A stretch of 64,000 nt of DNA from Saprospiraceae bacterium. GTDB lineage: Bacteria > Bacteroidota > Bacteroidia > Chitinophagales > Saprospiraceae. Both the position numbers and the translations under genes were made by a program. Of the stretch, positions 17,868-27,058 are shown one piece after another. How positions within the stretch are numbered: the stretch's first letter is position 1; each line of letters starts with the position of its first letter. Below the pieces are notes generated by a model. The model saw only the letters and a program-made list of their open reading frames with translations, searched no databases and was not told the origin of the DNA. The stretch covers positions 777,700 to 841,699 of the forward strand of contig JADJGA010000011.1 of the NCBI GenBank assembly GCA_016708265.1, in the 5' to 3' direction.

Positions 17868-17912
17868 GATTTTAATATTTAAAAGATTTTTTGAATTCGA
17901 TTTTGTATCTTA

Positions 17913-17944
17913 CAAAGTTAATCTGTTGTTGTGATATAATCAAA
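17913..17944 (-). promoter_or_regulatory. Bacteroidota-type promoter of the phosphoesterase gene
   Basis: On the minus strand TTTG (17944-17941), a 20-bp spacer and TAACTTTG (17920-17913) give a near-perfect TTTG-N20-TAnnTTTG promoter, about 45 bp before the ATG. Confidence 0.75.
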
Positions 17945-18058
17945 TAAAATTTAACAAATTACTGCAACATCGATAATTGTACTGACAATAAAACAAAATG
18001 GAATTGATCAAAACTTTTCTATACTTTCAAACTTTTGATGAGTTACATATCACAAACA

Positions 18059-18083
18059 AAAATGCCGTCGAAACGGCATTTTG
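18059..18083 (-). terminator. Rho-independent terminator after the C69 dipeptidase gene
   Basis: An 8-bp perfect stem AATGCCGT/ACGGCATT with a 4-nt loop at 18061-18080 is followed on the minus strand by a T-rich tail. It lies about 40 bp beyond the dipeptidase stop. Confidence 0.8.
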
Positions 18084-18123
18084 TTTAAAATATAATCTGA
18101 ATTATTTAAGGCATTAGTTCATA

Positions 18124-19812
18124 TTATCTTGCCTTATATCTATCTCCTGTCTGTTTGATTATTTCTCTTAGGGCTTTTTCACCTAAACCTGGCTGACTTG
18201 GAGAAGGCGGGATGTTTTTTCCATTGCCGTTATCCAGCAATTTCATTCCGTCACTTTTCTTTACATTGCCATCTACAAATTTTGAAAACAGGAAACCATA
18301 GAGATCCATCCAGTGCTTAACAGTTTTCCCGCTTTCTGAAACCGAGTAATTAGTAATGAAATCAATTGCTAAATTTTTATCTGCAGCGAGTATTTTTGTT
18401 GCAGCTTCCGATATCGGATCTATAGATTTGAGGAATTTATCTGCCAGCATCGACTGATGTTCTTTTACAATAGGTCCAATCTGATTATACCGCGAATAAG
18501 CAAGGTTTGATACCTGGTTGAACACCCAGAAAGCAGCATCAGGTTTAAAATCAAGCATGCTTCCATAACCTTCCTTATAATTTGCAGGAACATCTGTTAT
18601 CCCGCAGAACATAGGATTATAGACCGTAAAATATGAATCATCGACTCCAAACCAAAGTATTCCACCTATCGGATCAGGATACTTATCTCTGCTCTGCGCA
18701 ACAAAAGTAAAACCTGTTTGCTGGGTAGAGGTGCTTCTTTCATGAAAATAATCTATGCTGTCTATTTTCCAGGTCATAGGTCTCCATCTGTAGGGAGATT
18801 CATAAGGACCTGCACCAATATCCTTGCCGAAATCCATTTTAGTTCCCTCATAATGATCCCCCATAAAATTCATCATATCTTTAAGGCTGATCTTCCTCTC
18901 TGGTTTTATAAACAAAGGCATTCTGTTGGTAAGATCATGACCCATTGCATAATTTTCATATTTATCCATGCTACTGTTTACTTGTCTGAACATAGACCAG
19001 ACCCTTGCTTCACAAAATCTTGCAGCCCCAAAATCTACAGGAGCATAAACATCTGAAAAGCTGAAATCTTTATCTTCTCCGGAATAAAATCCATTGGTTT
19101 TAGCAAAAGATACTACATCTTCGGCATAAACTACATTTACTTTAGGATCAAACAATTTATCCATTTCTTTCGATGAAATAGCTCCGTCTTTATATTTTCT
19201 AGGAAACTGCATGATACGTGCCTGATTGGCATGGGCACATATATATCCGTCCGGAACCATCATAGCAACCCATACTGCACCTTTTTCATTTTTGCCCTTT
19301 CCGATGAGTTCCATAATCCACACTTCATTTTTGTCCATAATGGAAAATGATTCACCGGAACTTGCATAACCATATTCTTCCATCAGATCTGCTATGATCT
19401 TTATAGCTTCCCTTGCTGATTTTGATCTCTGAAGTGCTACATAAATAAGGCTACCGTAATCCATGATAGCCCCTGGTTGTTCTCCCAGTTCTTCTTTTCC
19501 CCCATAGGTCGTTTCTCCAATCGCTACCTGGTATTCATTCATATTGCCAACAACATTGTATGTTTGTCTGGCTTGCTTTATCTTCCCCAAATATTTCCCG
19601 GTATCCCATTCATAAATATCAAGAAGTGTACCTTCCGGATATGATGCTGCAGGCCAGTGATACAACTCACCAAACAAAATATGAGAGTCAGCACTGTAGC
19701 TAATCATAGGTGTACCTTCAGTCGATGCACCTTTAGTGATAAGAAAATTTGTACAGGCAAAACTAAACTGGTATATAGCTAGGAAAAACATAATTGTTAT
19801 AATTCTGAACAT
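18124..19812 (-). CDS. C69-family dipeptidase
   Basis: A 562-residue protein with a signal peptide whose cleavage exposes Cys20 (YQFSFACTNFLITKGAS). That Cys is the expected N-terminal nucleophile of the Ntn-type C69 (PepD/U34) dipeptidases. Further family segments include GNMNEYQVAIGETTYGGKEE, EYGYASSGESFSIMDKNEVW (substrate region) and AKTNGFYSGEDKDFSFSDVY. Length matches secreted Bacteroidota members. It should cleave dipeptides in the periplasm or outside the cell. No operon partner is visible and a clear terminator follows. Confidence 0.92.
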   Translation of the reverse strand: MFRIITIMFFLAIYQFSFACTNFLITKGASTEGTPMISYSADSHILFGELYHWPAASYPEGTLLDIYEWDTGKYLGKIKQARQTYNVVGNMNEYQVAIGETTYGGKEELGEQPGAIMDYGSLIYVALQRSKSAREAIKIIADLMEEYGYASSGESFSIMDKNEVWIMELIGKGKNEKGAVWVAMMVPDGYICAHANQARIMQFPRKYKDGAISSKEMDKLFDPKVNVVYAEDVVSFAKTNGFYSGEDKDFSFSDVYAPVDFGAARFCEARVWSMFRQVNSSMDKYENYAMGHDLTNRMPLFIKPERKISLKDMMNFMGDHYEGTKMDFGKDIGAGPYESPYRWRPMTWKIDSIDYFHERSTSTQQTGFTFVAQSRDKYPDPIGGILWFGVDDSYFTVYNPMFCGITDVPANYKEGYGSMLDFKPDAAFWVFNQVSNLAYSRYNQIGPIVKEHQSMLADKFLKSIDPISEAATKILAADKNLAIDFITNYSVSESGKTVKHWMDLYGFLFSKFVDGNVKKSDGMKLLDNGNGKNIPPSPSQPGLGEKALREIIKQTGDRYKAR

Positions 19813-19958
19813 AAGTATTTAAGTTTATTGTTTAAAAAAATCGTAGTAAATAATTGCGAAAAATAGAAAATATTATTCATAAATGAACCATTTATTAAAA
19901 AAAAATCATGATTTCAATGAAATGTATTATTTTTATAAATTAAAATTTGTAAGTATCT

Positions 19959-20477
19959 ATGAGATCCATCAGATTATTGTGCTTGATTTTTGCATTGGCT
20001 ATTACAATAATATTCACAGCTTGTACCGATCCCTGCAAGGACAAAGATTGTGAAAACGGATATTGCATTGAAGGTGATTGCTTTTGTTCTGACGGGTATT
20101 CCGGGGAAAATTGTGAGATCAGGGAAAGCGATAAATTTGCAGGAAATTATTCAGGTAAGCAGATTTGCCCGGAGGGCACACAAACGATAAAAGTTAAAAT
20201 TACAAATAAAAGTGATGATCCGAGAAGCATTTCAATAACTCTCGATAATAATTCAACAGCAATATCATTAAGGGGAAATATAAGGAAAGACAGCATCTTT
20301 ATACCCAACCAATGGGTTAAGGTTAGCGTTGGAGGCTCCAATATAACTAACCTTTTCAATGCGTCAAAGGGGATAATCTTAAGAGATTCTATTTTGAGAT
20401 TTGATCTTATTTATTACTTTACTGAGGATAATGTTGAGTATATAGATACTTGCAGGATAGAGGCTAACAGGAATTAA
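19959..20477 (+). CDS. EGF-like lipoprotein of unknown function
   Basis: A 172-residue lipoprotein with signal ending at Cys22 (IIFTAC). Residues 22-52 form an EGF-like module with six cysteines in order (CKDKDCENGYCIEGDCFC and GYSGENCE). A beta-rich domain follows to the end (GNYSGKQICPEGTQTIKVKI). The C-terminal half resembles small lipocalin-like lipoproteins of Bacteroidota but I cannot assign a family. Its stop codon overlaps the stop of the convergent GNAT gene (TTAA shared). Confidence 0.65.
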   Translation: MRSIRLLCLIFALAITIIFTACTDPCKDKDCENGYCIEGDCFCSDGYSGENCEIRESDKFAGNYSGKQICPEGTQTIKVKITNKSDDPRSISITLDNNSTAISLRGNIRKDSIFIPNQWVKVSVGGSNITNLFNASKGIILRDSILRFDLIYYFTEDNVEYIDTCRIEANRN

Positions 20478-20917
20478 AAGCCTTCCATATCGCAGTTTAT
20501 CCATTCGCCATCAAGTTTTGCTCCGTATTTTTTATAAAATTCTATTGCATCTTCATTCCAGTTGAGGACCTGCCATCTTATTCTTTTGCAATTATTCTTT
20601 TTTCCGAATTCAACAACTTTTTCCAATAATTTTGTTCCAATTTTATTGCCTCTGTATTTTTCAGTGACGACAATATCGTCGAGATAGAGTGATTTGCCGA
20701 CCCAGGTAAAATAGGCAAAAAAGAAAATAGCCATACCTATTATCTCTCCTTCTTCATTTTCAGCAACAAGAGATTGAAAATGGTTTTCCTCCTCATTCAT
20801 CAATTCAGCCGTATTGGTAACTTTTTCCGGAGCTCTTTCAAATAATGCAAGCTCTTTTATAAGATTGAGAACTGCAGGATAGTCCTTTTTTTCGGTTTTT
20901 CGTATATTGACATTCAT
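20474..20917 (-). CDS. GNAT-family N-acetyltransferase (diamine acetyltransferase-like)
   Basis: About 147 residues. The ATG at 20917 is preferred; an upstream ATG at 20938 would overlap menD by 17 bp. The protein has a single GNAT domain: IRKTEKKDYPAVLNLIKEL at the start, the FERAPEKV segment, YLDDIVVTEKYRGNKIGTKL (acetyl-CoA pyrophosphate loop) and WNEDAIEFYKKYGAK at the end. This is the pattern of spermidine/diamine acetyltransferase-like (SSAT) proteins. Substrate not provable by sequence. It follows menD directly and may be translated with it. Confidence 0.88.
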   Translation of the reverse strand: MNVNIRKTEKKDYPAVLNLIKELALFERAPEKVTNTAELMNEEENHFQSLVAENEEGEIIGMAIFFFAYFTWVGKSLYLDDIVVTEKYRGNKIGTKLLEKVVEFGKKNNCKRIRWQVLNWNEDAIEFYKKYGAKLDGEWINCDMEGF

Positions 20918-20921
20918 ATTA

Positions 20922-22616
20922 TTATTCGTGTTTCTCAAGGTTTTTAAAATATGCTTTCAGGATATCCATGTTTTTTAGTCTTGGAGTGAAAATTTCAAAT
21001 AGTGCAGGTCTGTTGTTTTTCTGTACTGAGAAAAAGCTGGATAATTTTTCTTTTAGTTCTGTTTCATTTAGTGCAGAATAATAATTCACATCAAAAGCTT
21101 TGGCAATAAATTCTGCTTTGTAGTTGTGATGGGATTCAAAAAACTCTTCCAGTTGATCTGTTTCCGATGGTCCGGGAATGTATCTGAAAATATTTCCCCC
21201 CTGGTTGTTGAATACAATTATCCGTAGTTTTTCAGGTAAGTAATTGTTCCACAATGCATTTGAGTCATACAGGAATGCTACATCACCTGTGAAAAGTACA
21301 GTTGGTTTATCGTTGACAATAGAAGCACCTGCAGCTGTGGATGTGCATCCGTCAATTCCTGCAACACCCCTGTTGGAATTATAAAGCATACCAGGTCCTG
21401 ACTGCATCAGCTGCGCATATCTGACTGCAGTACTGTTTGCCATATGCACATTAGAATTTTCGGGAAGACAGCTGCAGATTATTTCATATACTTTTAAATC
21501 CGACCATTCGGTTTCGGACAGGAATTTATTGTGCCTGATCTTTACTAAATTCTCTCTTTCTTTGTAAGTTTCCGAAAAATCAGATTCGACTATATTTCTT
21601 TTTTCAGTAATTGATCTGATAAATGATTTCAACTCACTTTTTATGTGCCTGGTCAGTGATTTATAAGTATCAGTGATTTTATCCGACTCATCAACATCCC
21701 AGTGTTCTGAGGGATTCCATTTTCTGAGCAGTGCCTTTATTTTCTTTGAAACGACATGGCTTCCGAAAGTCAGCAATATATCTGGTTTGAAAAGATTTTC
21801 CTCATCTTTTCCAATACTCATTATAAATCTGTCGATATTATTTATAAAAGCATCATCATGCAGATTGGATGTAGTTTCGGTCAATACAATAACTGAAGGA
21901 TCGTTGGCAAATTCTCTGACAAGTTTTTTAAACTCCGGATCATACTGTAATACACCTGTCAATATCATTTTCCTTTTTGAACTATTCCAAATATTAGCCA
22001 GGTTAACTGCATCAGAATTTGAAAGTTCAGGTGAAGGAGATATATTTTCTATAATTTTCACATTGTTATGATTGAAATCATAATCCTTGTCATACAAAGG
22101 TTCCCTCAATGGCAGATTTACATGGACAGGGCCCTGAGGAGCTATTATACATAGATTTATAGCTTCATTGAACATACGGGTATTGTACCATAGTTCATCA
22201 GGATGGATCGTGTCCTGAAATATCTCGAAACTATCTTTTATAAAATTAGCATAAATATTGTGTTGTTTCATTGTCTGGCCTTCACCCTGGTCTATCCATT
22301 CAAGAGGTCTGTCGGCAGTGATCACAAGGAGAGGGATACGCTGATAATACGCTTCAGCGATAGCCGGAGAATAATTCAGTGTAGCTGAACCGGAAGTACA
22401 AACCAAAGCCACAGTTTCACCCAATTGCTGAGCCATACCCAATGCTACAAAACCAGCTGATCGTTCATCATGTATTGAATAAGTTGTAAATCCTCCATGC
22501 ATATTGAAAGCGATGATCAGAGGGGCATTTCGGCTTCCGCTGGAAAAGACTATCCTTCGGATGCCCTTTTGATATGCAATCTGCACTAAATCGAGTACTG
22601 ATTTTTTTAAGTTCAT
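20922..22616 (-). CDS. menD: SEPHCHC synthase (MenD), menaquinone biosynthesis
   Basis: A 564-residue ThDP enzyme. The N-terminal domain has the MenD signature FSSGSRNAPLIIAF, HDERSAGFVALGMAQ and CTSGSATLNYSPAIAEAYYQ. Family residues ITADRPLEWIDQGEGQTMKQ follow at about 95-115. The C-terminal ThDP-binding domain has NSNRGVAGIDGCTSTAAGAS and TGDVAFLYDSNAL (Mg/ThDP motif). It joins 2-oxoglutarate to isochorismate in menaquinone synthesis, so the organism respires with menaquinone. No other men gene is adjacent in the window. Confidence 0.97.
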   Translation of the reverse strand: MNLKKSVLDLVQIAYQKGIRRIVFSSGSRNAPLIIAFNMHGGFTTYSIHDERSAGFVALGMAQQLGETVALVCTSGSATLNYSPAIAEAYYQRIPLLVITADRPLEWIDQGEGQTMKQHNIYANFIKDSFEIFQDTIHPDELWYNTRMFNEAINLCIIAPQGPVHVNLPLREPLYDKDYDFNHNNVKIIENISPSPELSNSDAVNLANIWNSSKRKMILTGVLQYDPEFKKLVREFANDPSVIVLTETTSNLHDDAFINNIDRFIMSIGKDEENLFKPDILLTFGSHVVSKKIKALLRKWNPSEHWDVDESDKITDTYKSLTRHIKSELKSFIRSITEKRNIVESDFSETYKERENLVKIRHNKFLSETEWSDLKVYEIICSCLPENSNVHMANSTAVRYAQLMQSGPGMLYNSNRGVAGIDGCTSTAAGASIVNDKPTVLFTGDVAFLYDSNALWNNYLPEKLRIIVFNNQGGNIFRYIPGPSETDQLEEFFESHHNYKAEFIAKAFDVNYYSALNETELKEKLSSFFSVQKNNRPALFEIFTPRLKNMDILKAYFKNLEKHE

Positions 22617-22638
22617 TCCCAGATTTTAATTATCAATT

Positions 22639-23913
22639 CTAAATGTGTGATGTCGCTATTTTTTGTTCATTTTGTTTCAACAAAAACGGCAAAATGGCAA
22701 AGAAAATATAATAATGCCGAAAATGAAATGAACCAAGACAAACTGACTCAAATAAAAAATAAATTAACAGCAATATTAAAGGATGTGAATTTACATAATT
22801 GGTAATTCTAACAATCTTTGATATTGTGTAAAATAATAAAATCAAAAAAAGAATATACAAAAATCCCAATTCAGAAGCTATACCCAAATATGAATCTGTA
22901 GGTCTATAAAGTTCAAATTTCTCAGGATAATATTTTTTCTTAACCAGATTTTTTAATTCTGATTGAAAATTATTTATACCAATTCCGGTTAAATAATTAT
23001 CTTTAAAAATTAAATATCCCCCGTTTAATACTGCAAAATAGGTCGTTCCATAGACATTTATTCCATTATTGGATATTATCGGCTCATCAATCAATAAGCT
23101 TTTATTATTAAAAACATCCTCATTCGCTTTAAAGGAAATATAAAATAAGCTTAATACCAAATACATAATACCAAAAAACATTAATATCAGCTTTTTGAAA
23201 TACAATTTAGTAATAAATTTATCCAATGAAAAAATTAGCAGAATAGATATCAACAATATTGCTTCTTTAGTTAATGAAAGAAGTGCAATAACAGATATCA
23301 TCAATATCTTGTTTAAAGGAAGTCTCTTTAGGGATTTTAACAAACATACAAAAAAACAAATTACTGAAATATAAAGATTTGGGGAGTAACTGAACCCTTT
23401 TATTCTGAAAACATCTCCAAAATATGGATAATTATCGTATTTGAGAACATATTTTTCTGTGAAATTAAAATAATATAAAAGTAATCCCAAAAACCCGGCA
23501 AAAGTCAATATCCAAAATGCAACTTCTGCAGCATAACCCAGAATCCTGTAAAGCCTGTCTTTTCTAATGTTCAATAGCAAAATTGAGAATACAAAATACA
23601 GTAAAATTACATATATTGATTCAATCACCATTATTGCCACCTGAGGTTGCTGGTGGGTAAAATAATTAATAATCAGAATGATGATAAGGAAGGCAAAAGA
23701 ATAATCTAATAAACCAAATTGAGGAAATTTGATTTCTTTATAATTAGTTGCAATATATCCAACTGTCATTAAAAAAAGTAGCTCAGTCAGCTGGATGTTT
23801 TGTTTGATATAAGGGATATCAATCAGGTGAGTTAATATTACCGAAATTAATACACTGATAGTTAAAAACTCAGCTATATTAGTTTTGAAATATTTATAAA
23901 TTATTTTTTGCAA
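22639..23913 (-). CDS. O-antigen ligase/polymerase-like membrane protein (Wzy/WaaL type)
   Basis: A 424-residue, highly hydrophobic protein with about 10-12 membrane spans and a large periplasmic loop. The loop holds the Wzy_C-like segment FKDNYLTGIGINNFQSEL and YRPTDSYLGIASELGFLYIL, typical of O-antigen ligase/polymerase proteins. The only in-frame start before the first hydrophobic span is TTG at 23913 (residues MQKIIYKYF). It marks one edge of the surface-polysaccharide locus. A second member of this class is at 48263-49494. The first bases of this gene are part of a direct repeat (23883-23950) found again at 25432-25498. Confidence 0.8.
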   Translation of the reverse strand: MQKIIYKYFKTNIAEFLTISVLISVILTHLIDIPYIKQNIQLTELLFLMTVGYIATNYKEIKFPQFGLLDYSFAFLIIILIINYFTHQQPQVAIMVIESIYVILLYFVFSILLLNIRKDRLYRILGYAAEVAFWILTFAGFLGLLLYYFNFTEKYVLKYDNYPYFGDVFRIKGFSYSPNLYISVICFFVCLLKSLKRLPLNKILMISVIALLSLTKEAILLISILLIFSLDKFITKLYFKKLILMFFGIMYLVLSLFYISFKANEDVFNNKSLLIDEPIISNNGINVYGTTYFAVLNGGYLIFKDNYLTGIGINNFQSELKNLVKKKYYPEKFELYRPTDSYLGIASELGFLYILFLILLFYTISKIVRITNYVNSHPLILLLIYFLFESVCLGSFHFRHYYIFFAILPFLLKQNEQKIATSHI

Positions 23914-23950
23914 GTTTCGCTAAAGTAATCTAAGGTAATATGTTAAGTTC
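23883..23950. repeat. Direct repeat copy A flanking an ATPase gene
   Basis: About 68 bp that recur at 25432-25498 with few changes: both copies share the string from TTTTGAAATATTTATAAA through TTTTTTGCAAGTT, then diverge for about 12 bases, then share AATCTAAGGTAATATGTTAA. Copy A includes the TTG start and first codons of the polymerase-like gene and its upstream leader. Confidence 0.8.
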
Positions 23951-24047
23951 ACCAGAATAGTGTTGCCCATAACCATCAAAATTGATGCTGGAATCAAATC
24001 TTATTTTTTATGTACGATTCGTATTAAAACCTTATTGTTAGGACAAG

Positions 24048-25193
24048 TTATGTAATAAAATCCAAATAATTGTTCTGAGTTATCAGGTTAAATTCTGCTG
24101 ATGAATAATTAGCTTGCCAGCCTCCAGGGCATTTGACCTTTTTCAAAGGGTTCCATTTGAATTCATAAGCTGCAAGATTGGAATTGTATTCTTCAATCCA
24201 GTCAATCTCCTGATGATCATAAGTTCTCCAGAAATAAAAGCTGGTGTTATTATTATTGTAATTCAGAAATTTTATTCTTTCGCTGACAAGGTAATTTTCC
24301 CACAATTCACCTGTATCATTTCTAAAATTGAGCAAATTAAAATTCCTGATCAATGCATTCCGGATACCGTTATCCAAAAAATACCATTTACTCATTTTCG
24401 AAATCTCTTTTCTGTGATTTTTACTAAATGATTTCACTTCCAGCAAAACAAATACTTTGGAAATCATGTTGAGGTACTTTTCCACTGTTGCTTTGGAAAG
24501 ATCAATACTATTACTTAATTCAGGAATGGAAACTTCTTTACCAATCTGAAATGCAATCAGTTTCAAAAGACTGTATATTTTCTTAGAATTCCTTATTCCG
24601 TCAAACTCAAGAATATCCTTCAATAAATAATCATTTACAAGCTCGTATAAATAATTTTCCTTCTTTTTAAGGTCAGGAATTTGTACTAACTCAGGATATG
24701 CCCCATAAATCAAGCGCAAAGGAAGATTTTCACTTATTGTCTTTAAATCTTCATATTTATTTAGTTCCATTTGAGCTATGGGGAATAATTGGTAAGTTTT
24801 TTTTCTGCCTACCAATGGTTCTCCCATTTTTAAACCTAAGTCAAAAATAGATGAACCTGTGACTATAACAAAAATATCAGGTATGTTATCAACTATCAAT
24901 TTAAGCTTCAGTCCTATATCTTCAATCTTCTGAGCTTCATCGATGATAAGATATTTTTTATTAATAAGCAATCTGGTATAATTTGAGACTGACCTTTCTT
25001 GCAATAATTGCTGATCATTAACATCTTCACCATTTAAAAAGATGATTTCATTTTTGAGAATGTCTTGCATCAATACTTTCAGCAATATAGATTTGCCAAC
25101 TCTTCTGGCACCTATTATCATTGTAACTTTATTTGCTTCAATTTCCTTTCGGATTCTTGATTCTATAGTCCTGTTTATGAAAAAATCATTCAT
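24048..25193 (-). CDS. AAA ATPase with DUF4143 C-terminal domain
   Basis: A 381-residue ATPase. Walker A GARRVGKS lies at 28-35, Walker B KYLIIDEAQKI at about 85-95, a sensor-like VTGSSIFDLGLKMGEPLVGR at about 112-131, and the YGAYPELV motif of the AAA_14 family. A winged-helix segment (IPELSNSIDLSKATVEKYLN) is followed by the DUF4143 nuclease-like fold (GELWENYLVSERIKF, EIDWIEEYNSNLAAYEFKW). These proteins are common accessory genes in Bacteroidota; their role is unsettled. It sits alone between two direct repeats inside the polysaccharide locus, so it looks like an insert. Confidence 0.88.
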   Translation of the reverse strand: MNDFFINRTIESRIRKEIEANKVTMIIGARRVGKSILLKVLMQDILKNEIIFLNGEDVNDQQLLQERSVSNYTRLLINKKYLIIDEAQKIEDIGLKLKLIVDNIPDIFVIVTGSSIFDLGLKMGEPLVGRKKTYQLFPIAQMELNKYEDLKTISENLPLRLIYGAYPELVQIPDLKKKENYLYELVNDYLLKDILEFDGIRNSKKIYSLLKLIAFQIGKEVSIPELSNSIDLSKATVEKYLNMISKVFVLLEVKSFSKNHRKEISKMSKWYFLDNGIRNALIRNFNLLNFRNDTGELWENYLVSERIKFLNYNNNNTSFYFWRTYDHQEIDWIEEYNSNLAAYEFKWNPLKKVKCPGGWQANYSSAEFNLITQNNYLDFIT

Positions 25194-25347
25194 TAAAAAA
25201 TATTTAATGCAAATTTATCACTAAATACTAATATTGCGGTAATTTAGCAATTATATTTACCAAATTAACGTTAATTTGGTAATTACGATTCATAATTTTA
25301 CGTAAAATATCTTCAAGCTATGTAAAAATAAGGGTTTAGGAGCTATG

Positions 25348-25462
25348 TCACATCTTCTGGTCGAGGTTTTTACCTGTTTCGATATGTTCGAAATGAGGTA
25401 ATGTTTTTGCAAACCATTTTACTATATCTGATTTTGAAATATTTATAAACTATTTTTTGCAA
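25348..25462 (-). pseudogene. Gene remnants beside repeat copy B
   Basis: Two short overlapping remnants lie on the minus strand. From the TTG at 25462 the start of the polymerase gene is repeated (MQKIVYKYFK, compare MQKIIYKYFK at 23913) and then runs into unrelated codons, stopping at 25370. In another frame, 25348-25437 reads out a plausible protein C-terminus (WFAKTLPHFEHIETGKNLDQ then KM and stop) that I do not recognise. Both look like broken ends left by an insertion or deletion. Confidence 0.4.
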
Positions 25463-25498
25463 GTTATAAAAAGGAATCTAAGGTAATATGTTAAGTTC
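25432..25498. repeat. Direct repeat copy B flanking an ATPase gene
   Basis: Second copy of the repeat at 23883-23950, in the same orientation, 1.55 kb away. The AAA/DUF4143 gene lies between the copies. Confidence 0.8.
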
Positions 25499-25509
25499 AA
25501 ATGTTAAAA

Positions 25510-26064
25510 CTAAGATTGTATTATATCGCTATGTTTTTTTATATCAGTTTCATTTTTAGAATACAAAACTTTACATGGATTGCCTGAACATACAGTACAT
25601 TCAGGTATATCTTTTGTTACAACAGAATTTCCACCGATTACAGCTTGTCTTCCGATCTTAACTCCAGGCACAATAATAACATTGCTTCCTATCCAAACTC
25701 CATCTTCAATAATCACATCTCCCATTTTTAAAGGTCTGAGATTTTCATTTCCAGTTGGAATTCCAGGATCATGGGTCACTGCCAATAATGTTACATTGTG
25801 TCCCAAAGCACACCATTTACCAATTTGGACTTTTGCATTTATATTCGATGAAATATAACCACTATTAAAATAGCTGTTATCACCAATAGAGAAATTTTCA
25901 CCAACTATTGTCAAATCACCAATAATAGCAGAAGACGGAATCCTGTACTTGGCTCTTTGTAAAAGTACTCTACCCTTTTTCCCGCTTTTAATGATAAATG
26001 CACAAAAAACAAGGAAAGCTTTATGAGGAGAAGTAATTATTGAAAACCAATTCATGAAGTTCAT
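25510..26064 (-). CDS. Left-handed beta-helix acyl/acetyltransferase (WcaF/VatD-like)
   Basis: A 184-residue protein built of hexapeptide repeats (SSAIIGDLTIVGENFSIGDN, AKVQIGKWCALGHNVTL). Then comes the catalytic-type loop of sugar O-acetyltransferases (LLAVTHDPGIP, with the His), GDVIIEDGVWIGSNVIIVPG and IGGNSVVTKDIPECTVCSGN. Such enzymes acetylate a hydroxyl on a nucleotide sugar or glycan. The stop of the preceding pglD-like gene overlaps its start by 4 bp, so the pair is translationally coupled. Confidence 0.85.
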   Translation of the reverse strand: MNFMNWFSIITSPHKAFLVFCAFIIKSGKKGRVLLQRAKYRIPSSAIIGDLTIVGENFSIGDNSYFNSGYISSNINAKVQIGKWCALGHNVTLLAVTHDPGIPTGNENLRPLKMGDVIIEDGVWIGSNVIIVPGVKIGRQAVIGGNSVVTKDIPECTVCSGNPCKVLYSKNETDIKKHSDIIQS

Positions 26065-26711
26065 TTTTTAATAGTTCTTCCCGGGTTACCAACGACAGTA
26101 ATATCATCCGGGATATCAAACAAAACAACAGTTCCAGCTCCAATTGTCACATTATTTCCGATTGTTATTCCAGGTTTGATTACGGAATTTGCACCGATAA
26201 AACTATAATTGCCAACTCTGACATTACCACATAAGACACTGCCGGGACCTAAATGGGAAAAATGGCCAAGAGTGCATTCATGTTCTATTATTGATCCTGT
26301 ATTACATATTGCTCCATTTCCAACTGATGTTAAAGGATTTACTATTGATCCTGCTGCAAACATAGTCCCATATCCTATATCGCATTTTTCTGAAATCACA
26401 GATTTGAAATGTCTTATAGTTAAAGGGGCATTTATTCCTTTTTCCATCAAAGCGCTTATTATACTGCCTCTGATCTTATTATCTCCAATTGAAACAAACC
26501 AGTTATTATTATTTAAATACTCTGTTGCTTCATCTGAGTTTTCATCTCCTAAATAAACAAGGTTATAAGGATTCTTTGATTTTTCATTTCTGTCAAAATA
26601 TCCGTATATATCCTGATCATTGCTTTTAAAAATATCACAAACAACAAATGCATGTCCTGAATAAGCTATAATGAGATTCTTGTTTTTCAAATTTAAGTCT
26701 TGATTATTCAT
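26061..26711 (-). CDS. PglD/NeuD-like sugar N-acetyltransferase
   Basis: A 216-residue protein with a Rossmann-like N-terminal sugar-binding domain (LIIAYSGHAFVVCDIF; the usual GxGGHA is changed to YSGHA) and a C-terminal left-handed beta helix. The catalytic His region of PglD is present (GSIIEHECTLGHFSHLGPGS), as is the family end DITVVGNPGR. PglD acetylates the amino group of UDP-4-amino sugars, and a LegC/PglE-like aminotransferase gene lies 350 bp upstream, so together they could give an N-acetylated 4-amino sugar. Overlaps neighbours by a few bases on both sides. Confidence 0.85.
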   Translation of the reverse strand: MNNQDLNLKNKNLIIAYSGHAFVVCDIFKSNDQDIYGYFDRNEKSKNPYNLVYLGDENSDEATEYLNNNNWFVSIGDNKIRGSIISALMEKGINAPLTIRHFKSVISEKCDIGYGTMFAAGSIVNPLTSVGNGAICNTGSIIEHECTLGHFSHLGPGSVLCGNVRVGNYSFIGANSVIKPGITIGNNVTIGAGTVVLFDIPDDITVVGNPGRTIKK

Positions 26712-26914
26712 TATAATTCACTGATTATTTTAACAATTCTTTCAGAAGTTTTCCCATCCCAAAGTTCGGGAATACTGCCCTTTTTCCAATGTCCGGAAAT
26801 CATTTTTCGGGGGGGGGGGGGTTTTCTTGCTTTTTTAATTTTGAGATTAGCCAATAATGAGTCAATCATTGTATTTCCAACAAAAAAAATTTTATCTTCT
26901 CTGACTGTTTTCAT
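26711..26914 (-). pseudogene. Internally deleted wecB-like UDP-GlcNAc 2-epimerase remnant
   Basis: A 67-codon frame joins two distant parts of a non-hydrolysing UDP-GlcNAc 2-epimerase. The first half FFVGNTMIDSLLANL is the mid-protein segment found just before the family's LHRPxNVD motif. The second half GSIPELWDGKTSERIVKII is the family C-terminus. About 150 residues between them, and the whole N-terminal third, are missing. The junction is a run of 13 C on this strand (26821-26809), read as PPPP. I read it as a real deletion remnant rather than a functional small protein. Confidence 0.75.
26809..26821. repeat. G13 homopolymer tract
   Basis: Thirteen consecutive G on the plus strand, by far the longest G/C run in this AT-rich window, exactly at the deletion junction of the epimerase remnant. 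It also marks the boundary after which almost all genes are broken. Confidence 0.95.
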
Positions 26915-27058
26915 TTGAAATTTGTGTCAAATATGTGTTTATTCATATAATTTTAATTAAGGAAATTACTGTAAAACAAAATGTAAAAAATTAAAATCGT
27001 GAAATAATTGTCAATCTTCTCAATCTAAATTTATGTTAAAGCAGTCGAAAAGGGAAGA

